This document shows positions 36,778 to 46,914 of a stretch of DNA of 64,000 bases, piece after piece. A program made the position numbers and the translations under genes. Each line of letters opens with the position of its first letter. Positions within the stretch are counted from its first letter, which is position 1. The stretch comes from Burkholderiales bacterium (GTDB taxonomy: Bacteria > Pseudomonadota > Gammaproteobacteria > Burkholderiales > Burkholderiaceae): assembly GCA_021287185.1 (NCBI GenBank), contig JAJTAZ010000030.1, forward strand, positions 57,607 through 121,606, in the 5' to 3' direction. The notes under the pieces are model-generated. The model made no database searches and had not been told where the DNA came from. It worked only from the letters and a program-made list of their open reading frames with translations.

Positions 36778-36983
36778 TGGACGCAATACATAAGCACGAT
36801 CAATTCGAATCAATTGAAATCTAATTGATGTTGGGGTTGAGCCAGCGTATGATGAACAAGGAATCTTTGAGTTCAAATGATGTAATCGAATATTGAATTG
36901 TATCGTTTGGATTGGACGTGGTTATGAGAAGAAATAGCAGTTTCAAACGGTTTGAATGAATTTTTAATTGAGGAGAAAAAGCA

Positions 36984-38177
36984 ATGACAGTAAAAACCTT
37001 GGCGCAGTTGGTCGAACAAAATGCTTTGCAAGGCAAACGTGTGTTTATTCGTGCGGACTTGAATGTACCGTTTAACGATGCGGGCGCGATTTCAGACGAC
37101 ACGCGCATTCGTGCATCGATTCCAGCGATTCAAATGGCACTCAAGGCAGGTGCGGCGGTCATGATTACCTCGCATTTGGGTCGTCCAACCGAAGGTGAAA
37201 TGAAGCCTGAGGACTCACTCAAACCCGTTGCGGATCGCATCAGCGAATTGCTCGGTGGCAGTGTGCCCGTGCATTTACAAGCCAATTGGGTCGATGGTGT
37301 GAGCGCGCCCGTGGGTGAAGTGGTGGTTTTGGAAAATTGTCGTGTGAACAAAGGCGAGAAAAAAGACAACGATGAACTGGCGCAAAAAATGGCGAAGTTG
37401 TGCGATGTGTATGTGAATGATGCTTTCGGTACTGCGCACCGCGCCGAGGCGACCACCCACGGGATTGCCAAATACGCGCCTGTGGCGGTGGCAGGGCCTT
37501 TGCTTGCCGCAGAATTGGACGCTTTGGGCAAAGCCCTGCACGCACCGAAAAAACCTTTGGTGGCGATTGTCGCGGGCTCGAAAGTTTCGACCAAACTCTC
37601 GATTCTCAACAGTTTGGCAGACAAAGTGGATCAACTCATTGTTGGCGGTGGGATTGCCAACACCTTCATGCTCGCGGCGGGGCTGGCGATTGGTAAATCT
37701 TTGGTCGAAGCCGATTTGGTTGAAGAAGCGAAAAAAATCATGGCAAAAATGACCGCTCGTGGCGCGACGGTACCGATTCCCACCGATGTGGTCTGTGCCA
37801 AAGAGTTTGGTAAAGACGCGGTGGCGACTGTGAAAAAAGCCACTGAAGTGGCGGCTGACGATATGATTCTCGACATCGGACCTGAAACTGCGGCAGCACT
37901 CGCGGCACAGCTTAAATCCGCAGGCACGATTGTGTGGAATGGCCCTGTGGGCGTATTTGAATTTGATCAGTTTGGCAATGGTACGAAGGTACTGGCACAG
38001 GCGATTGCCGATTCGGATGCATTCTCGATTGCAGGCGGCGGCGACACTTTGGTGGCAATTGCCAAATACGATATTGCCGATAAAGTCAGTTACATTTCTA
38101 CGGGCGGCGGTGCGTTCCTCGAATTCCTCGAAGGTAAAGAATTGCCCGCAGTGGCGGCCTTGAAAGCCAAAGCCTAA
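36984..38177 (+). CDS. pgk: Phosphoglycerate kinase
   Basis: This glycolytic enzyme makes ATP from 1,3-bisphosphoglycerate. It shows [15 protein letters not shown] at the N-terminus, [26 protein letters not shown], and the ATP-binding C-terminal part with [20 protein letters not shown] and [12 protein letters not shown]. It has the normal length of 397 residues, and GAGGAG precedes the start. A terminator follows, so it is separate from the aldolase genes. Confidence 0.97.
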   Translation: MTVKTLAQLVEQNALQGKRVFIRADLNVPFNDAGAISDDTRIRASIPAIQMALKAGAAVMITSHLGRPTEGEMKPEDSLKPVADRISELLGGSVPVHLQANWVDGVSAPVGEVVVLENCRVNKGEKKDNDELAQKMAKLCDVYVNDAFGTAHRAEATTHGIAKYAPVAVAGPLLAAELDALGKALHAPKKPLVAIVAGSKVSTKLSILNSLADKVDQLIVGGGIANTFMLAAGLAIGKSLVEADLVEEAKKIMAKMTARGATVPIPTDVVCAKEFGKDAVATVKKATEVAADDMILDIGPETAAALAAQLKSAGTIVWNGPVGVFEFDQFGNGTKVLAQAIADSDAFSIAGGGDTLVAIAKYDIADKVSYISTGGGAFLEFLEGKELPAVAALKAKA

Positions 38178-38229
38178 TTGTTTGCGCGGCGGGTTTAGAA
38201 CCCTTTATCACGGGCATTGAATGTAGCAT

Positions 38230-38263
38230 CAAGCACGGAGCAATCCGTGCTTGTTTGTTTTTT
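38230..38263 (+). terminator. Intrinsic terminator of pgk
   Basis: A 10-bp perfect stem (CAAGCACGGA) with a GCAA loop is followed by TTTGTTTTTT. The rest of the 309-nt spacer to the first aldolase gene shows no RNA or repeat and should hold that gene's promoter. Confidence 0.88.
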
Positions 38264-38486
38264 AAGCAAGATATTGCATGGATTCACTTATTCATCAAAA
38301 TAAACGACAGTTTTTAGGGAAAATGCAGTTTTTCCTAATAGGTTTGTTTGGATAAGTGATGATTCAGGATGTTTTTCGGGCATAAAATTAAAAAACGCCC
38401 AATCAGATCCACTCAAACCAAGATGTTTTACGGCGTCTGATGGTGTTTTAATGATTCAACTTTGCACATAAAAAAAGGAGCATTTC

Positions 38487-39551
38487 ATGGCACTCGTATC
38501 CATGCGTCAATTACTCGATCATGCGGCAGAACACAACTATGGGATTCCCGCTTTTAACGTCAATAACTTGGAGCAAGTGCAGGCCATCATGATGGCGGCT
38601 GATGAGGTCAACGCACCCGTGATTTTGCAAGCCTCTGCGGGTGCGCGCAATTACGCAGGTGAGGCGTTTTTGCGTCATTTGATACAGGCAGCGGTGGAAA
38701 TGTACCCGCACATTCCTGTGGTGATGCACCAAGACCACGGTGCCACCCCAGCGGTGTGTCAGCAAGCGATTCGCAGTGGTTTTTCATCGGTGATGATGGA
38801 TGGCTCACTTGAGGGCGATGGCAAAACCGTAGCGAGTTTTGAGTACAACGTTGCCATCACTCAAGAAGTGGTGAAATTTGCCCATGCCGTAGGGGTGTCG
38901 GTCGAAGGGGAACTTGGGGTGCTCGGTTCGCTTGAAACCATGCAGGGTGATAAAGAAGACGGTCACGGCGCAGATGGGGCAATGACGCGTGAGCAATTGT
39001 TGACCGATGTCAATCAAGCGGCAGAATTTGTGCAACTCACGCAGTGCGATGCATTGGCGATTGCGATTGGCACCAGTCATGGTGCGTATAAATTTTCGCG
39101 CAAACCCACGGGCGATATTTTGGCGATTGACCGCATTCGCGAAATTCACGAGCGCATTCCGAATTGCCATTTGGTCATGCACGGCTCATCGTCCGTACCG
39201 CAAGAGCTGCTCGCAGAAATTCGTGAGTTTGGCGGCGACATGAAAGAAACCTATGGCGTACCCGTAGAGGAAATTGTCCAAGGTATTAAATACGGTGTGC
39301 GTAAGGTCAATATTGATACCGATATTCGTTTGGCAATGACCGCTGCGGCGCGTCGTTTCTTAGCCGAAAACCCCAGCAAGTTTGATGCGCGGGATTGGCT
39401 CAAACCCGCACGCGAAGGTGCGAAACAAATCGCCAAAGCGCGTTACTTGGCATTTGGTTGTGAAGGTCAAGCCGATAAAATCAAACCCATCAACTTAGCG
39501 GTGATGACGGCGCAATACGCATCGGGTGCTTTGAATCAAAAAGTCAATTGA
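38487..39551 (+). CDS. Class II fructose-bisphosphate aldolase (CbbA-like)
   Basis: This zinc-dependent aldolase cleaves or forms fructose 1,6-bisphosphate. Metal-site and catalytic residues appear in [36 protein letters not shown] and [14 protein letters not shown], and the C-terminal part has [17 protein letters not shown]. At 354 residues it matches the class IIB (Calvin-cycle) subgroup common in Burkholderiales. It sits where that group's fba normally lies, downstream of pgk and upstream of purC, but pyk is missing and a second, different aldolase follows. Confidence 0.93.
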   Translation: MALVSMRQLLDHAAEHNYGIPAFNVNNLEQVQAIMMAADEVNAPVILQASAGARNYAGEAFLRHLIQAAVEMYPHIPVVMHQDHGATPAVCQQAIRSGFSSVMMDGSLEGDGKTVASFEYNVAITQEVVKFAHAVGVSVEGELGVLGSLETMQGDKEDGHGADGAMTREQLLTDVNQAAEFVQLTQCDALAIAIGTSHGAYKFSRKPTGDILAIDRIREIHERIPNCHLVMHGSSSVPQELLAEIREFGGDMKETYGVPVEEIVQGIKYGVRKVNIDTDIRLAMTAAARRFLAENPSKFDARDWLKPAREGAKQIAKARYLAFGCEGQADKIKPINLAVMTAQYASGALNQKVN

Positions 39552-39571
39552 CAGACATAGATTTACCAGCA

Positions 39572-39602
39572 ATGAGGCAGGCATTCCTGCCTCATTTTTT
39601 TG
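39572..39602 (+). terminator. Terminator after first aldolase gene
   Basis: An 11-bp perfect stem (AATGAGGCAGG) with a 4-nt loop is followed by a run of eight T. Confidence 0.92.
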
Positions 39603-39769
39603 CGCTGATGAGTAAGAGAAAGTGTCTAAAGCAATTGGTTAAAAAATCAGGTATGGTTTTCTCGGACAAGAAAACCCCTACACCCACAGTGTGGGTGAGT
39701 AAATGACAAATCCCGCCTACAATGCGTTACAATTCCACTGATTAATTCAATTTTTACTGAGGAGTTGTG

Positions 39770-40846
39770 ATGACTAAAATTTTAGACGTGGTACCAGCAG
39801 GTGTGATTTCAGGTGATGACGTGCAAAAGGTATTTGCGCTGTGTAAAGAGGGTGGTTTTGCACTGCCTGCGGTGAATGTGGTCAATACCGACACGATTAA
39901 TGCGGTGATTGAAGCCGCAGCCAAAGCCAAAGCCCCCGTGATTGTGCAGTTCTCTAATGGTGGTGCGAGCAACTTTGTCGGTAAAGGTTTGAAACTCGAA
40001 GGTCAGCAAGCCGCGATTTTGGGCGCGGTGGCTGGCGCGAAATACGTGCATGCGGTGGCGGCAGCCTACGGTGTGCCCGTGATTTTACACACCGACCACG
40101 CGGCGAAAAAACTCTTGCCTTGGATTGATGGTTTGTTGGATGCGGGGGAGAAATTTTTTGTTGAAACAGGCAACCCCTTGTTTTCATCACACATGCTGGA
40201 TTTGTCTGAAGAATCTTTACAAGAAAACATCGAAATTTGTGAACAATATTTACGGCGCATGGACAAAATGGGCATGACGCTCGAAATCGAACTCGGCTGC
40301 ACAGGCGGTGAAGAAGATGGCGTGGACAACACGGGCATGGACGCATCGGCTCTCTACACCCAGCCCGAAGATGTGGCGTATGCCTACGAAAAACTCTCAG
40401 CGATTAGCCCGCGTTTCACCATTGCCGCTTCGTTTGGCAATGTCCACGGTGTGTACAAACCTGGTAATGTCAAACTGACCCCACAAATTTTGGACAACTC
40501 ACAAAAATACGTGTCCGAAAAATTTGGTTTGCCCGCCAAATCATTGGACTTCGTCTTCCATGGTGGTTCAGGTTCAACTGAAGCGGAAATCAAGGAATCG
40601 GTCAGCTATGGCGTGGTCAAAATGAATATCGATACCGATACGCAATGGGCGAATTGGCAAGGTGTTTTGAACTACTACAAAGAAAAAGAAGCCTATTTGC
40701 AAGGTCAACTCGGCAACCCAGAGGGTGACGACAAGCCAAACAAAAAATACTACGACCCACGCGTCTGGTTGCGCAAAGGTCAGGAGTCTATGGTGGCGCG
40801 TTTACAGCAGGCTTTTGCCGAATTAAACGCCGTGGATGTTCTGTAA
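39770..40846 (+). CDS. Class II fructose-bisphosphate aldolase (FbaA-like)
   Basis: This is a second class II aldolase of the E. coli FbaA (IIA) type. It shows PVILHTDHAAKKLLPWIDG, EIELGCTGGEEDGVDN, FGNVHGVYKPGNV, FVFHGGSGSTEAEI and VVKMNIDTDTQWA. It shares only the fold-level motifs with the gene just upstream, so this is not a recent tandem duplication. ATG 39770 has GAGGAG upstream; an overlapping GTG at 39767 is a poorer start. It has its own terminator, which suggests separate control. Confidence 0.94.
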   Translation: MTKILDVVPAGVISGDDVQKVFALCKEGGFALPAVNVVNTDTINAVIEAAAKAKAPVIVQFSNGGASNFVGKGLKLEGQQAAILGAVAGAKYVHAVAAAYGVPVILHTDHAAKKLLPWIDGLLDAGEKFFVETGNPLFSSHMLDLSEESLQENIEICEQYLRRMDKMGMTLEIELGCTGGEEDGVDNTGMDASALYTQPEDVAYAYEKLSAISPRFTIAASFGNVHGVYKPGNVKLTPQILDNSQKYVSEKFGLPAKSLDFVFHGGSGSTEAEIKESVSYGVVKMNIDTDTQWANWQGVLNYYKEKEAYLQGQLGNPEGDDKPNKKYYDPRVWLRKGQESMVARLQQAFAELNAVDVL

Positions 40847-40914
40847 TGCAGGGCAAAAACCAAGCCTAAACGCTTGAAATTACGATAAAATATCGCCTGT
40901 TTCGATATTTGGCT

Positions 40915-40953
40915 CGCCCAATGAGAACCTCCCTCATTGGGCGTTTTACTTTT
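40915..40953 (+). terminator. Terminator between the FbaA-like gene and purC
   Basis: An 11-bp stem (CGCCCAATGAG) with a 7-nt loop is followed by TTTTACTTTT. It ends 13-20 nt before the purC start, so it could also act as a purC leader hairpin. Confidence 0.75.
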
Positions 40954-40965
40954 GGATAATTCTCT

Positions 40966-41859
40966 ATGACCGCACTGTACGCCACCTCCATCCAATCTCT
41001 GCCTTTGCTGGCCAAAGGTAAAGTTCGTGACACCTACATCATTGATGACGAGCATCTGCTGATGATTACCACCGACCGTTTGTCTGCGTTTGATGTGGTG
41101 ATGAATGAACCGATTCCCGAAAAAGGCAAAGTGCTCAATCAAATGAGTAACTTTTGGTTCGCTCAGTTGCACGATGTTGTGCCCAATCATTTGACAGGGA
41201 TTGACCCAACGACAGTGGTGGCGCCTGATGAAGTCGAACAGGTCAAAGGGCGTTCTGTGGTGGTTAAACGCCTCAAACCGATTTTGGTCGAAGCCGTGGT
41301 GCGCGGCTACATCATTGGCACGGGCTGGAAAGATTATTTGGCAACGGGCAAAGTCTGCGGCATCGAATTGCCCGCAGGTTTGCAATTGGCCGAAAAACTA
41401 CCGCAACCCTTGTTCACCCCAGCCGCCAAAGCCGATGTGGGCGAGCACGATGAAAACATCTCGTTTGATGAAGTGGTTGAACGCATTGGCGAGCCATTGG
41501 CAAAGCAAATCCGCGAAGTAAGTTTTGCCCTGTACCAAAAAGCCGCGGATTATGCTGCGAGCAAAGGCATTATTATCGCCGACACCAAATTTGAATTTGG
41601 CTTGGACAAAAACGGTGTGTTGCATGTGATGGACGAGGTTTTGACGGCCGATTCATCGCGTTACTGGCCAGCGGACGAATACAAGGTTGGCATTTCGCCA
41701 CCGAGTTATGACAAACAATACGTGCGTGATTATTTGGAAACCCTCGATTGGAACAAAACCCCGCCCGCGCCCGCATTGCCACAAAATGTGATTGATGCCA
41801 CTGCGGCGAAGTACCGTGAGGCTTTGGTGAAAATTACGGGACAAGATTTGTTGGCATGA
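40966..41859 (+). CDS. purC: SAICAR synthetase
   Basis: The enzyme joins aspartate to CAIR in purine synthesis. The N-terminus [30 protein letters not shown], then [17 protein letters not shown] and [11 protein letters not shown], are diagnostic of the longer (about 297-residue) form. It begins the purC-purE-purK-tsaC run. The next gene is separated by a 158-nt spacer with an inverted-repeat element. Confidence 0.96.
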   Translation: MTALYATSIQSLPLLAKGKVRDTYIIDDEHLLMITTDRLSAFDVVMNEPIPEKGKVLNQMSNFWFAQLHDVVPNHLTGIDPTTVVAPDEVEQVKGRSVVVKRLKPILVEAVVRGYIIGTGWKDYLATGKVCGIELPAGLQLAEKLPQPLFTPAAKADVGEHDENISFDEVVERIGEPLAKQIREVSFALYQKAADYAASKGIIIADTKFEFGLDKNGVLHVMDEVLTADSSRYWPADEYKVGISPPSYDKQYVRDYLETLDWNKTPPAPALPQNVIDATAAKYREALVKITGQDLLA

Positions 41860-41877
41860 GGGAATAATGCGTTTTTC

Positions 41878-41976
41878 CGTCATTGCGAGCAGGTTCACCG
41901 CGAAGCAATCCATATGATGTCAACCCAGCGAATTTTGTTGGATTGCTTCGCTGATCAATCATCGCTCGCAATGACG
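41878..41976. repeat. REP-like inverted repeat between purC and purE
   Basis: Outer arms CGTCATTGCGAGC (41878-41890) and GCTCGCAATGACG (41964-41976) are perfect complements. Inner arms GCGAAGCAATCCA (41900-41912) and TGGATTGCTTCGC (41939-41951) also pair perfectly. The whole can fold into a long two-part hairpin. Related copies are at 59084 and 59713. Confidence 0.85.
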
Positions 41977-42017
41977 AAATCAAAAATTGAATAGTACCCA
42001 TTAAACAAGGGAAAAAC

Positions 42018-42509
42018 ATGAACAACACAACCCCCATCATCGGCATCCTCATGGGCAGTAACTCCGACTGGCCGATTATGCAAAAAGCTGCCGAGATTTT
42101 AGAGCAATTCGGCGTGGCGTTTGAAGCCAAAGTCGTATCAGCCCATCGAATGCCCGATGATATGTTTGCTTATGCCGAAACCGCGCAAAGTCGTGGCATC
42201 CGCGCCATCATCGCGGGTGCTGGTGGTGCGGCGCATTTGCCAGGGATGCTTGCGGCGAAAACCATCGTTCCTGTGTTTGGTGTGCCCGTGCCGACCAAAA
42301 ACTTGGGTGGGCAGGATTCTTTATATTCGATTGTGCAAATGCCCAAAGGCGTGCCCGTGGCGACCTTCGCTATTGGCGAAGCAGGCGCGGCGAATGCGGC
42401 GTTGCACGCGATTGCGAATTTAGCGATGACGGATGCGGTTTTGGCGCAAAAATTACACGATTTTCGTGCACAACAATATGCCCATGCGGCGGGGATGGTG
42501 TTGGGGTAA
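42018..42509 (+). CDS. purE: N5-carboxyaminoimidazole ribonucleotide mutase
   Basis: PurE moves the carboxyl group of N5-CAIR to C4, giving CAIR. The motif [25 protein letters not shown] and [14 protein letters not shown] are typical of class I PurE, which needs PurK, encoded next. The length of 163 residues is normal. Only 3 nt separate it from purK. Confidence 0.97.
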   Translation: MNNTTPIIGILMGSNSDWPIMQKAAEILEQFGVAFEAKVVSAHRMPDDMFAYAETAQSRGIRAIIAGAGGAAHLPGMLAAKTIVPVFGVPVPTKNLGGQDSLYSIVQMPKGVPVATFAIGEAGAANAALHAIANLAMTDAVLAQKLHDFRAQQYAHAAGMVLG

Positions 42510-42512
42510 GTC

Positions 42513-43697
42513 ATGAAAGTTTTAAATCAGTCGATAAATCCCCCCGCCGCCCTCGGCGTACTCGGTGGTGGTCAACTCGGTCGGATGTTTGCCCAATCCG
42601 CCCAAGCCATGGGTTACGCAGTTTGGGTGCTGGACCCTGACCCAAATAGTCCTGCAGGGCAATTGGCGAACCGCCATATCTGCGCACCGTATAATGATGC
42701 TGAAGCCTTGAAATTACTCGCCGACAACTGCGCGGCAGTGACCACCGAGTTTGAAAACGTACCCGCCGATGTGTTGCGTCAATTGGGTCAAGTCGTACCC
42801 GTTGCGCCATCGGGCGATGCGGTGGCGATTGCGCAGGATCGCATTGTTGAAAAAGAGTTTTTACAAAAAGGTGGCGTGGCTGTTGCGCCGTATGCTGTGA
42901 TACGCACAACGGATGAATTGCATGTAGCGCAAAGCCGTGCAGAATTATTCCCCGCAATTTTAAAAACCGCGCGTTTGGGTTATGACGGTAAGGGACAGGT
43001 TTCGGTGAAAACAGCCGATGAATTGGCACAAGCATGGCAAGGTTTGAATGCTGTACCCTGTGTGCTTGAAAAACGTTTGCCTTTGCAATTTGAAGTATCC
43101 GCCTTGCTCGCGCGTGGCTGGGATGGCGAAGTGGCGCATTATGCTCTGGCGCAAAATGTACATCGTGAGGGGATTTTGCACACCTCAACTGTGCCCGCGC
43201 CGAGCGCGTCCAATGAATTGACCGCGACCGCGCAACAAGCGGCACAAAAAATCGCTGAATCAATGGATTACGTGGGTGTGCTCTGCGTAGAATTTTTCAT
43301 CTTGCAAGACGGCTCACTCGTCGCCAATGAAATGGCTCCGCGCCCGCATAATTCTGGGCATTACACGCAAAATGCAACCTTGACCAGTCAGTTTGAACAA
43401 CAAGTGCGCACCATGACAGGCTTGCCTTTGGGCGCGACGCACCAACACAGCCCAACGGTGATGTTGAATATTTTGGGTGATGTGTGGTTTGATGAAAATG
43501 ACCAACAGCGCAATCCCGACTGGGCGGGCGTTTTGCGCCAAGTCGATAGTTTTGTGCATCTGTACGGCAAAGCCGAGCCACGCAAAGCGCGCAAAATGGG
43601 GCACGTGAATTTCGTCGGTAAACGCATGGAAAAAGTGGTGGAACGCTGCGAAGAGGCGATGAAAACACTGGGATTATCTGGTGGTGTGAATGATTGA
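42513..43697 (+). CDS. purK: N5-carboxyaminoimidazole ribonucleotide synthase
   Basis: This ATP-grasp enzyme carboxylates AIR with bicarbonate to N5-CAIR. The N-terminal GVLGGGQLGRMFAQSA, KTARLGYDGKGQ and the ATP-grasp metal site near EFFILQDGSLVANEMAPRPHNSGH are all present. It has the usual 394 residues. It is coupled to purE and followed 10 nt later by tsaC. Confidence 0.96.
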   Translation: MKVLNQSINPPAALGVLGGGQLGRMFAQSAQAMGYAVWVLDPDPNSPAGQLANRHICAPYNDAEALKLLADNCAAVTTEFENVPADVLRQLGQVVPVAPSGDAVAIAQDRIVEKEFLQKGGVAVAPYAVIRTTDELHVAQSRAELFPAILKTARLGYDGKGQVSVKTADELAQAWQGLNAVPCVLEKRLPLQFEVSALLARGWDGEVAHYALAQNVHREGILHTSTVPAPSASNELTATAQQAAQKIAESMDYVGVLCVEFFILQDGSLVANEMAPRPHNSGHYTQNATLTSQFEQQVRTMTGLPLGATHQHSPTVMLNILGDVWFDENDQQRNPDWAGVLRQVDSFVHLYGKAEPRKARKMGHVNFVGKRMEKVVERCEEAMKTLGLSGGVND

Positions 43698-43707
43698 GAG
43701 CGATTGA

Positions 43708-44706
43708 ATGAGTTCACAGATTCACACCGCAGCACATAAACTCGCACAAGGCGAAGTCATTGCACTGCCGACCGAAACGGTCTATGGTTTGGCGGCGGAT
43801 GCGAGCAATCCATCGGCGGTCGCGCAAATTTTCGCGCTCAAAAATCGCCCGACCCATCATCCGCTCATCACGCACATTGCCGCGGATGCGGATATTCGTT
43901 ATTGGATTGATGAGTCGCGTATGACGGACGAGATTTGGCGACTGACCCACGCGATGATGGCGGCGTTCTTCCCTGGACCTTTGACTTTGGTGTTGCCAAA
44001 ACATCCGCAGATTGATGCGTGTGTGACGGGTGGGCAAGATACCATCGCATTGCGCTCGCCCAATCACACAGTGTTTCAAGATGTTTTGGGCGAGTTGGCG
44101 CGCATCAAAAACACCCCAAACGTAGGCATTGCCGCGCCGTCTGCGAATAAATTTGGTCGTGTCAGCCCGACCCGTGCCGAGCATGTGCGCGCAGAGTTTG
44201 GGGATGCGGTGTGGGTGCTCGATGTACCTGAGGGTGATGCAGCGAACATTGGCATTGAATCGACCATTGTCGATTTGACCACGGGTGTGCCGCGCATCTT
44301 GCGTTTTGGGCACATTACTCCGAATGACATTGAGCGTGTAACAGGGGTTGCGCCCGTTCTTCCCCATCAGACGGACAATAATGCGCCACGTGTTTCAGGC
44401 AGTTTGCTGGCACACTACGCGCCAACAACGCCGATGGTGTGGTCAAATGCAGCAAGTGCGGATAAAACACCACGTGTGGCCTTGTGTCATTCGTATGATT
44501 TTGTGGTGCAGGATTACGCACACGCGATTCGTTTACCCGATGATGCCATTGGCTTTGCGCGCGGTTTATACCATGCTTTACGTACCTTGGATGGGTATGC
44601 GGCACATCAGATTGTGGTCGAGGCTTTACCCGAGGACGAGGCATGGCACGCGGTGCGTGACCGACTGAATCGAGCCATTGTGGGTTCTAACTTAGGTTCA
44701 AAATAA
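43708..44706 (+). CDS. Threonylcarbamoyl-AMP synthase (Sua5 type)
   Basis: The enzyme makes threonylcarbamoyl-AMP for the t6A tRNA modification. The YrdC domain has IALPTETVYGLAADA, KNRPTHHPL, FFPGPLTLVLP and IAAPSANKFGRVSPT. Beyond about residue 215 lies the Sua5 C-terminal domain (RVSGSLLAHYAPTTP, then a Rossmann-like part), so this is the long Sua5 form (332 residues), not the short TsaC. The position after purK is usual in Burkholderiales. Confidence 0.93.
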   Translation: MSSQIHTAAHKLAQGEVIALPTETVYGLAADASNPSAVAQIFALKNRPTHHPLITHIAADADIRYWIDESRMTDEIWRLTHAMMAAFFPGPLTLVLPKHPQIDACVTGGQDTIALRSPNHTVFQDVLGELARIKNTPNVGIAAPSANKFGRVSPTRAEHVRAEFGDAVWVLDVPEGDAANIGIESTIVDLTTGVPRILRFGHITPNDIERVTGVAPVLPHQTDNNAPRVSGSLLAHYAPTTPMVWSNAASADKTPRVALCHSYDFVVQDYAHAIRLPDDAIGFARGLYHALRTLDGYAAHQIVVEALPEDEAWHAVRDRLNRAIVGSNLGSK

Positions 44707-44716
44707 GCGAATAGAA

Positions 44717-45217
44717 ATGAGAAGAGACATGGATTATCCGACTTTAGATCAGCGCACCGATAAAGCCATCAGCGTATGGGACGATGAAATGTTGACGCAT
44801 AACGCGCAGTTGGACGCGGTGCATCATGAAATGAGTGACTTGCTCAATGTTTTGGCACAAACGCCTGAAGCGGAGTTACTGACAGTTTTGGATGAATGTA
44901 TCGCGCATACCCGTGCGCATTTCGACCTCGAAGAGGGTTGGATGGCGCGTTTAAGTTTCCCTGCGGCGGGCTGTCACATCAGTGAGCACAATCAAGTGTT
45001 TGGCGTGATGAAACAGGTGCGTGATGCAGTGGCGCAAGGTGACACGAAATATGCCTATATCCTCGCTCAGGAGTTGGCGACGTGGTTGCGCATTCATGCG
45101 GGTACGATGGATTATGCGTTGACCTACTTTATTGAGTCCACCCACGGCGATGTGTCACAACCCGCAACCCCAGAGCAAATCAAAGCCATCATGGGGCATG
45201 ATGGGTGCGGGTGTTAA
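44717..45217 (+). CDS. Bacteriohemerythrin-type protein
   Basis: This four-helix di-iron oxygen-binding protein shows the family ligand pattern in order: LDAVHHEMSDLL, HTRAHFDLEEGWM, CHISEHNQVF and WLRIHAGTMDYAL. The length of 166 residues is slightly longer than usual, and it ends in GCGC, which may add a metal or redox site. The start may be ATG 44717 or ATG 44729. Roles in oxygen sensing or storage are known for the family; none can be assigned here. Confidence 0.9.
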   Translation: MRRDMDYPTLDQRTDKAISVWDDEMLTHNAQLDAVHHEMSDLLNVLAQTPEAELLTVLDECIAHTRAHFDLEEGWMARLSFPAAGCHISEHNQVFGVMKQVRDAVAQGDTKYAYILAQELATWLRIHAGTMDYALTYFIESTHGDVSQPATPEQIKAIMGHDGCGC

Positions 45218-45227
45218 AGCGCGATAA

Positions 45228-45261
45228 AAATAAAGGCGGGAATAATATCCCGCCTTTATTT
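45228..45261. terminator. Bidirectional terminator between hemerythrin gene and guaA
   Basis: A 14-bp perfect stem (AAATAAAGGCGGGA) with a 6-nt loop has A and T runs on both sides. It lies between two convergent genes and directly abuts the guaA stop. Confidence 0.92.
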
Positions 45262-46866
45262 TTATTCCCACTCAATCGTTGCTGGTGGCTTGCCCGACAC
45301 ATCATAGACCACGCGGTTGATGCCGCGCACTTCGTTGATGATACGGTTGCTTACGGTACCGAGCAAATCATACGGCAGATGCGCCCAGTGCGCGGTCATA
45401 AAGTCGAGTGTCTGCACCGCACGCAAGGCGACCACGTATTCATACGTGCGCCCATCGCCCATCACGCCGACCGATTTCACAGGTAAAAACACCGCGAACG
45501 CTTGGCTGGTTAAATCGTACCAATTTTTACCCGTTTCAGGGTCTATGGTTTTACGCAATTCTTCAATGAAAATCGCATCAGCACGGCGCAATAAATCCGC
45601 ATATTCTTTTTTGACTTCACCTAAAATCCGCACGCCCAAACCTGGGCCGGGGAAGGGGTGACGATATACCATTTCATGTGGCAAGCCCAAGGCCACGCCG
45701 AGTTTGCGAACTTCATCTTTGAATAACTCGCGTAACGGTTCAAGCAATTTCAAGTGCATGTCTTCGGGTAAACCGCCGACATTGTGGTGCGATTTAATCG
45801 TGTGCGCGCCTTTTTTGCCTTTGCCTGCTGATTCAATCACATCAGGGTAAATCGTGCCTTGCGCCAACCATTTCGCGCTGGTGAGTTTGGCAGATTCGGC
45901 ATTGAACACTTCAACGAATTCTTTGCCAATGATTTTACGTTTGGCTTCAGGGTCGGTCACGCCCGCGAGTTGTCCCATAAATTCGTTCACCGCATCCACG
46001 CGGATGACTTTCACGCCGAGGTGGTTGGCGAACATGTCCATCACCAGATCGCCTTCGTTCAAGCGCAACAAGCCGTGGTCAACGAATACACAGGTGAGTT
46101 GGTCGCCAATCGCGCGGTGTATCAACGCCGCGGCGACCGATGAGTCCACGCCACCCGACAAACCGAGAATAACTTCTTCATCACCGACTTGTGCGCGAAT
46201 ATTCGCCACTGCTTCAGAGATATAATCGCCCATCGCCCAGTCGGCTTTTGCACCGCAAATCTCTTTAACAAAGCGCGACAAAATCGCTTCGCCCTGAATC
46301 GTGTGTGTGACTTCAGGATGGAACTGTACGGCGTAGAATTTGCGTGTTTCGTCCGCCATGCCTGCGATTGGACACGCATCGGTTTCCGCCATTAACGAAA
46401 ACCCATCTGGTAACTTGGACACCGAATCGCCGTGGCTCATCCATACATTCAACAAACCATGCCCATCGGCATTGGTTTCATCTTGGATATTGTTAAACAA
46501 AGCCGTGTGCCCGCGCGCACGAATTTTCGCAAAGCCAAATTCGCGTGGTTTGCCGAGGGCTTCGGCGGTTTCGACTTTTCCGCCCAACTGCTCAGCCATC
46601 GTCTGCATGCCGTAGCAAATGCCGAGCACAGGCACGCCGAGTTCAAACACAATTTGTGGCGCACGTGGTGTATCGCCCTCAGTGACTGAGTTCGGGCCAC
46701 CCGAGAGAATGATGCCTTTCGCGCCATAGTTGGCTACGAACTCAGGCGTAACATCGTAGGGGTAAATTTCAGCAAAAACACCTGCATCGCGCACACGGCG
46801 GGCGATGAGTTGGGTCACTTGTGAGCCGAAATCGATGATGAGGATTTTATCGTGGTGGTTAGACAT
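45262..46866 (-). CDS. guaA: GMP synthase (glutamine-hydrolysing)
   Basis: GuaA aminates XMP to GMP. The N-terminal class I amidotransferase has [17 protein letters not shown], the nucleophile cysteine in [14 protein letters not shown], and QFHPEVTHT. The ATP-pyrophosphatase domain has [17 protein letters not shown], and the C-terminus ends in KPPATIEWE. It has the normal length of 534 residues. guaB lies nearby on the same strand with two unrelated genes between. Confidence 0.97.
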   Translation of the reverse strand: MSNHHDKILIIDFGSQVTQLIARRVRDAGVFAEIYPYDVTPEFVANYGAKGIILSGGPNSVTEGDTPRAPQIVFELGVPVLGICYGMQTMAEQLGGKVETAEALGKPREFGFAKIRARGHTALFNNIQDETNADGHGLLNVWMSHGDSVSKLPDGFSLMAETDACPIAGMADETRKFYAVQFHPEVTHTIQGEAILSRFVKEICGAKADWAMGDYISEAVANIRAQVGDEEVILGLSGGVDSSVAAALIHRAIGDQLTCVFVDHGLLRLNEGDLVMDMFANHLGVKVIRVDAVNEFMGQLAGVTDPEAKRKIIGKEFVEVFNAESAKLTSAKWLAQGTIYPDVIESAGKGKKGAHTIKSHHNVGGLPEDMHLKLLEPLRELFKDEVRKLGVALGLPHEMVYRHPFPGPGLGVRILGEVKKEYADLLRRADAIFIEELRKTIDPETGKNWYDLTSQAFAVFLPVKSVGVMGDGRTYEYVVALRAVQTLDFMTAHWAHLPYDLLGTVSNRIINEVRGINRVVYDVSGKPPATIEWE

Positions 46867-46914
46867 GGTGTTTGTAAGTAAAAAATAATGAAGTGGACGG
46901 TGTACTGCAGTAAT

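Noticed and set aside
42511..43263. 250-residue minus-strand open frame opposite purK
   Set aside because: It is a shadow of purK; the composition is low quality and no motif is present.
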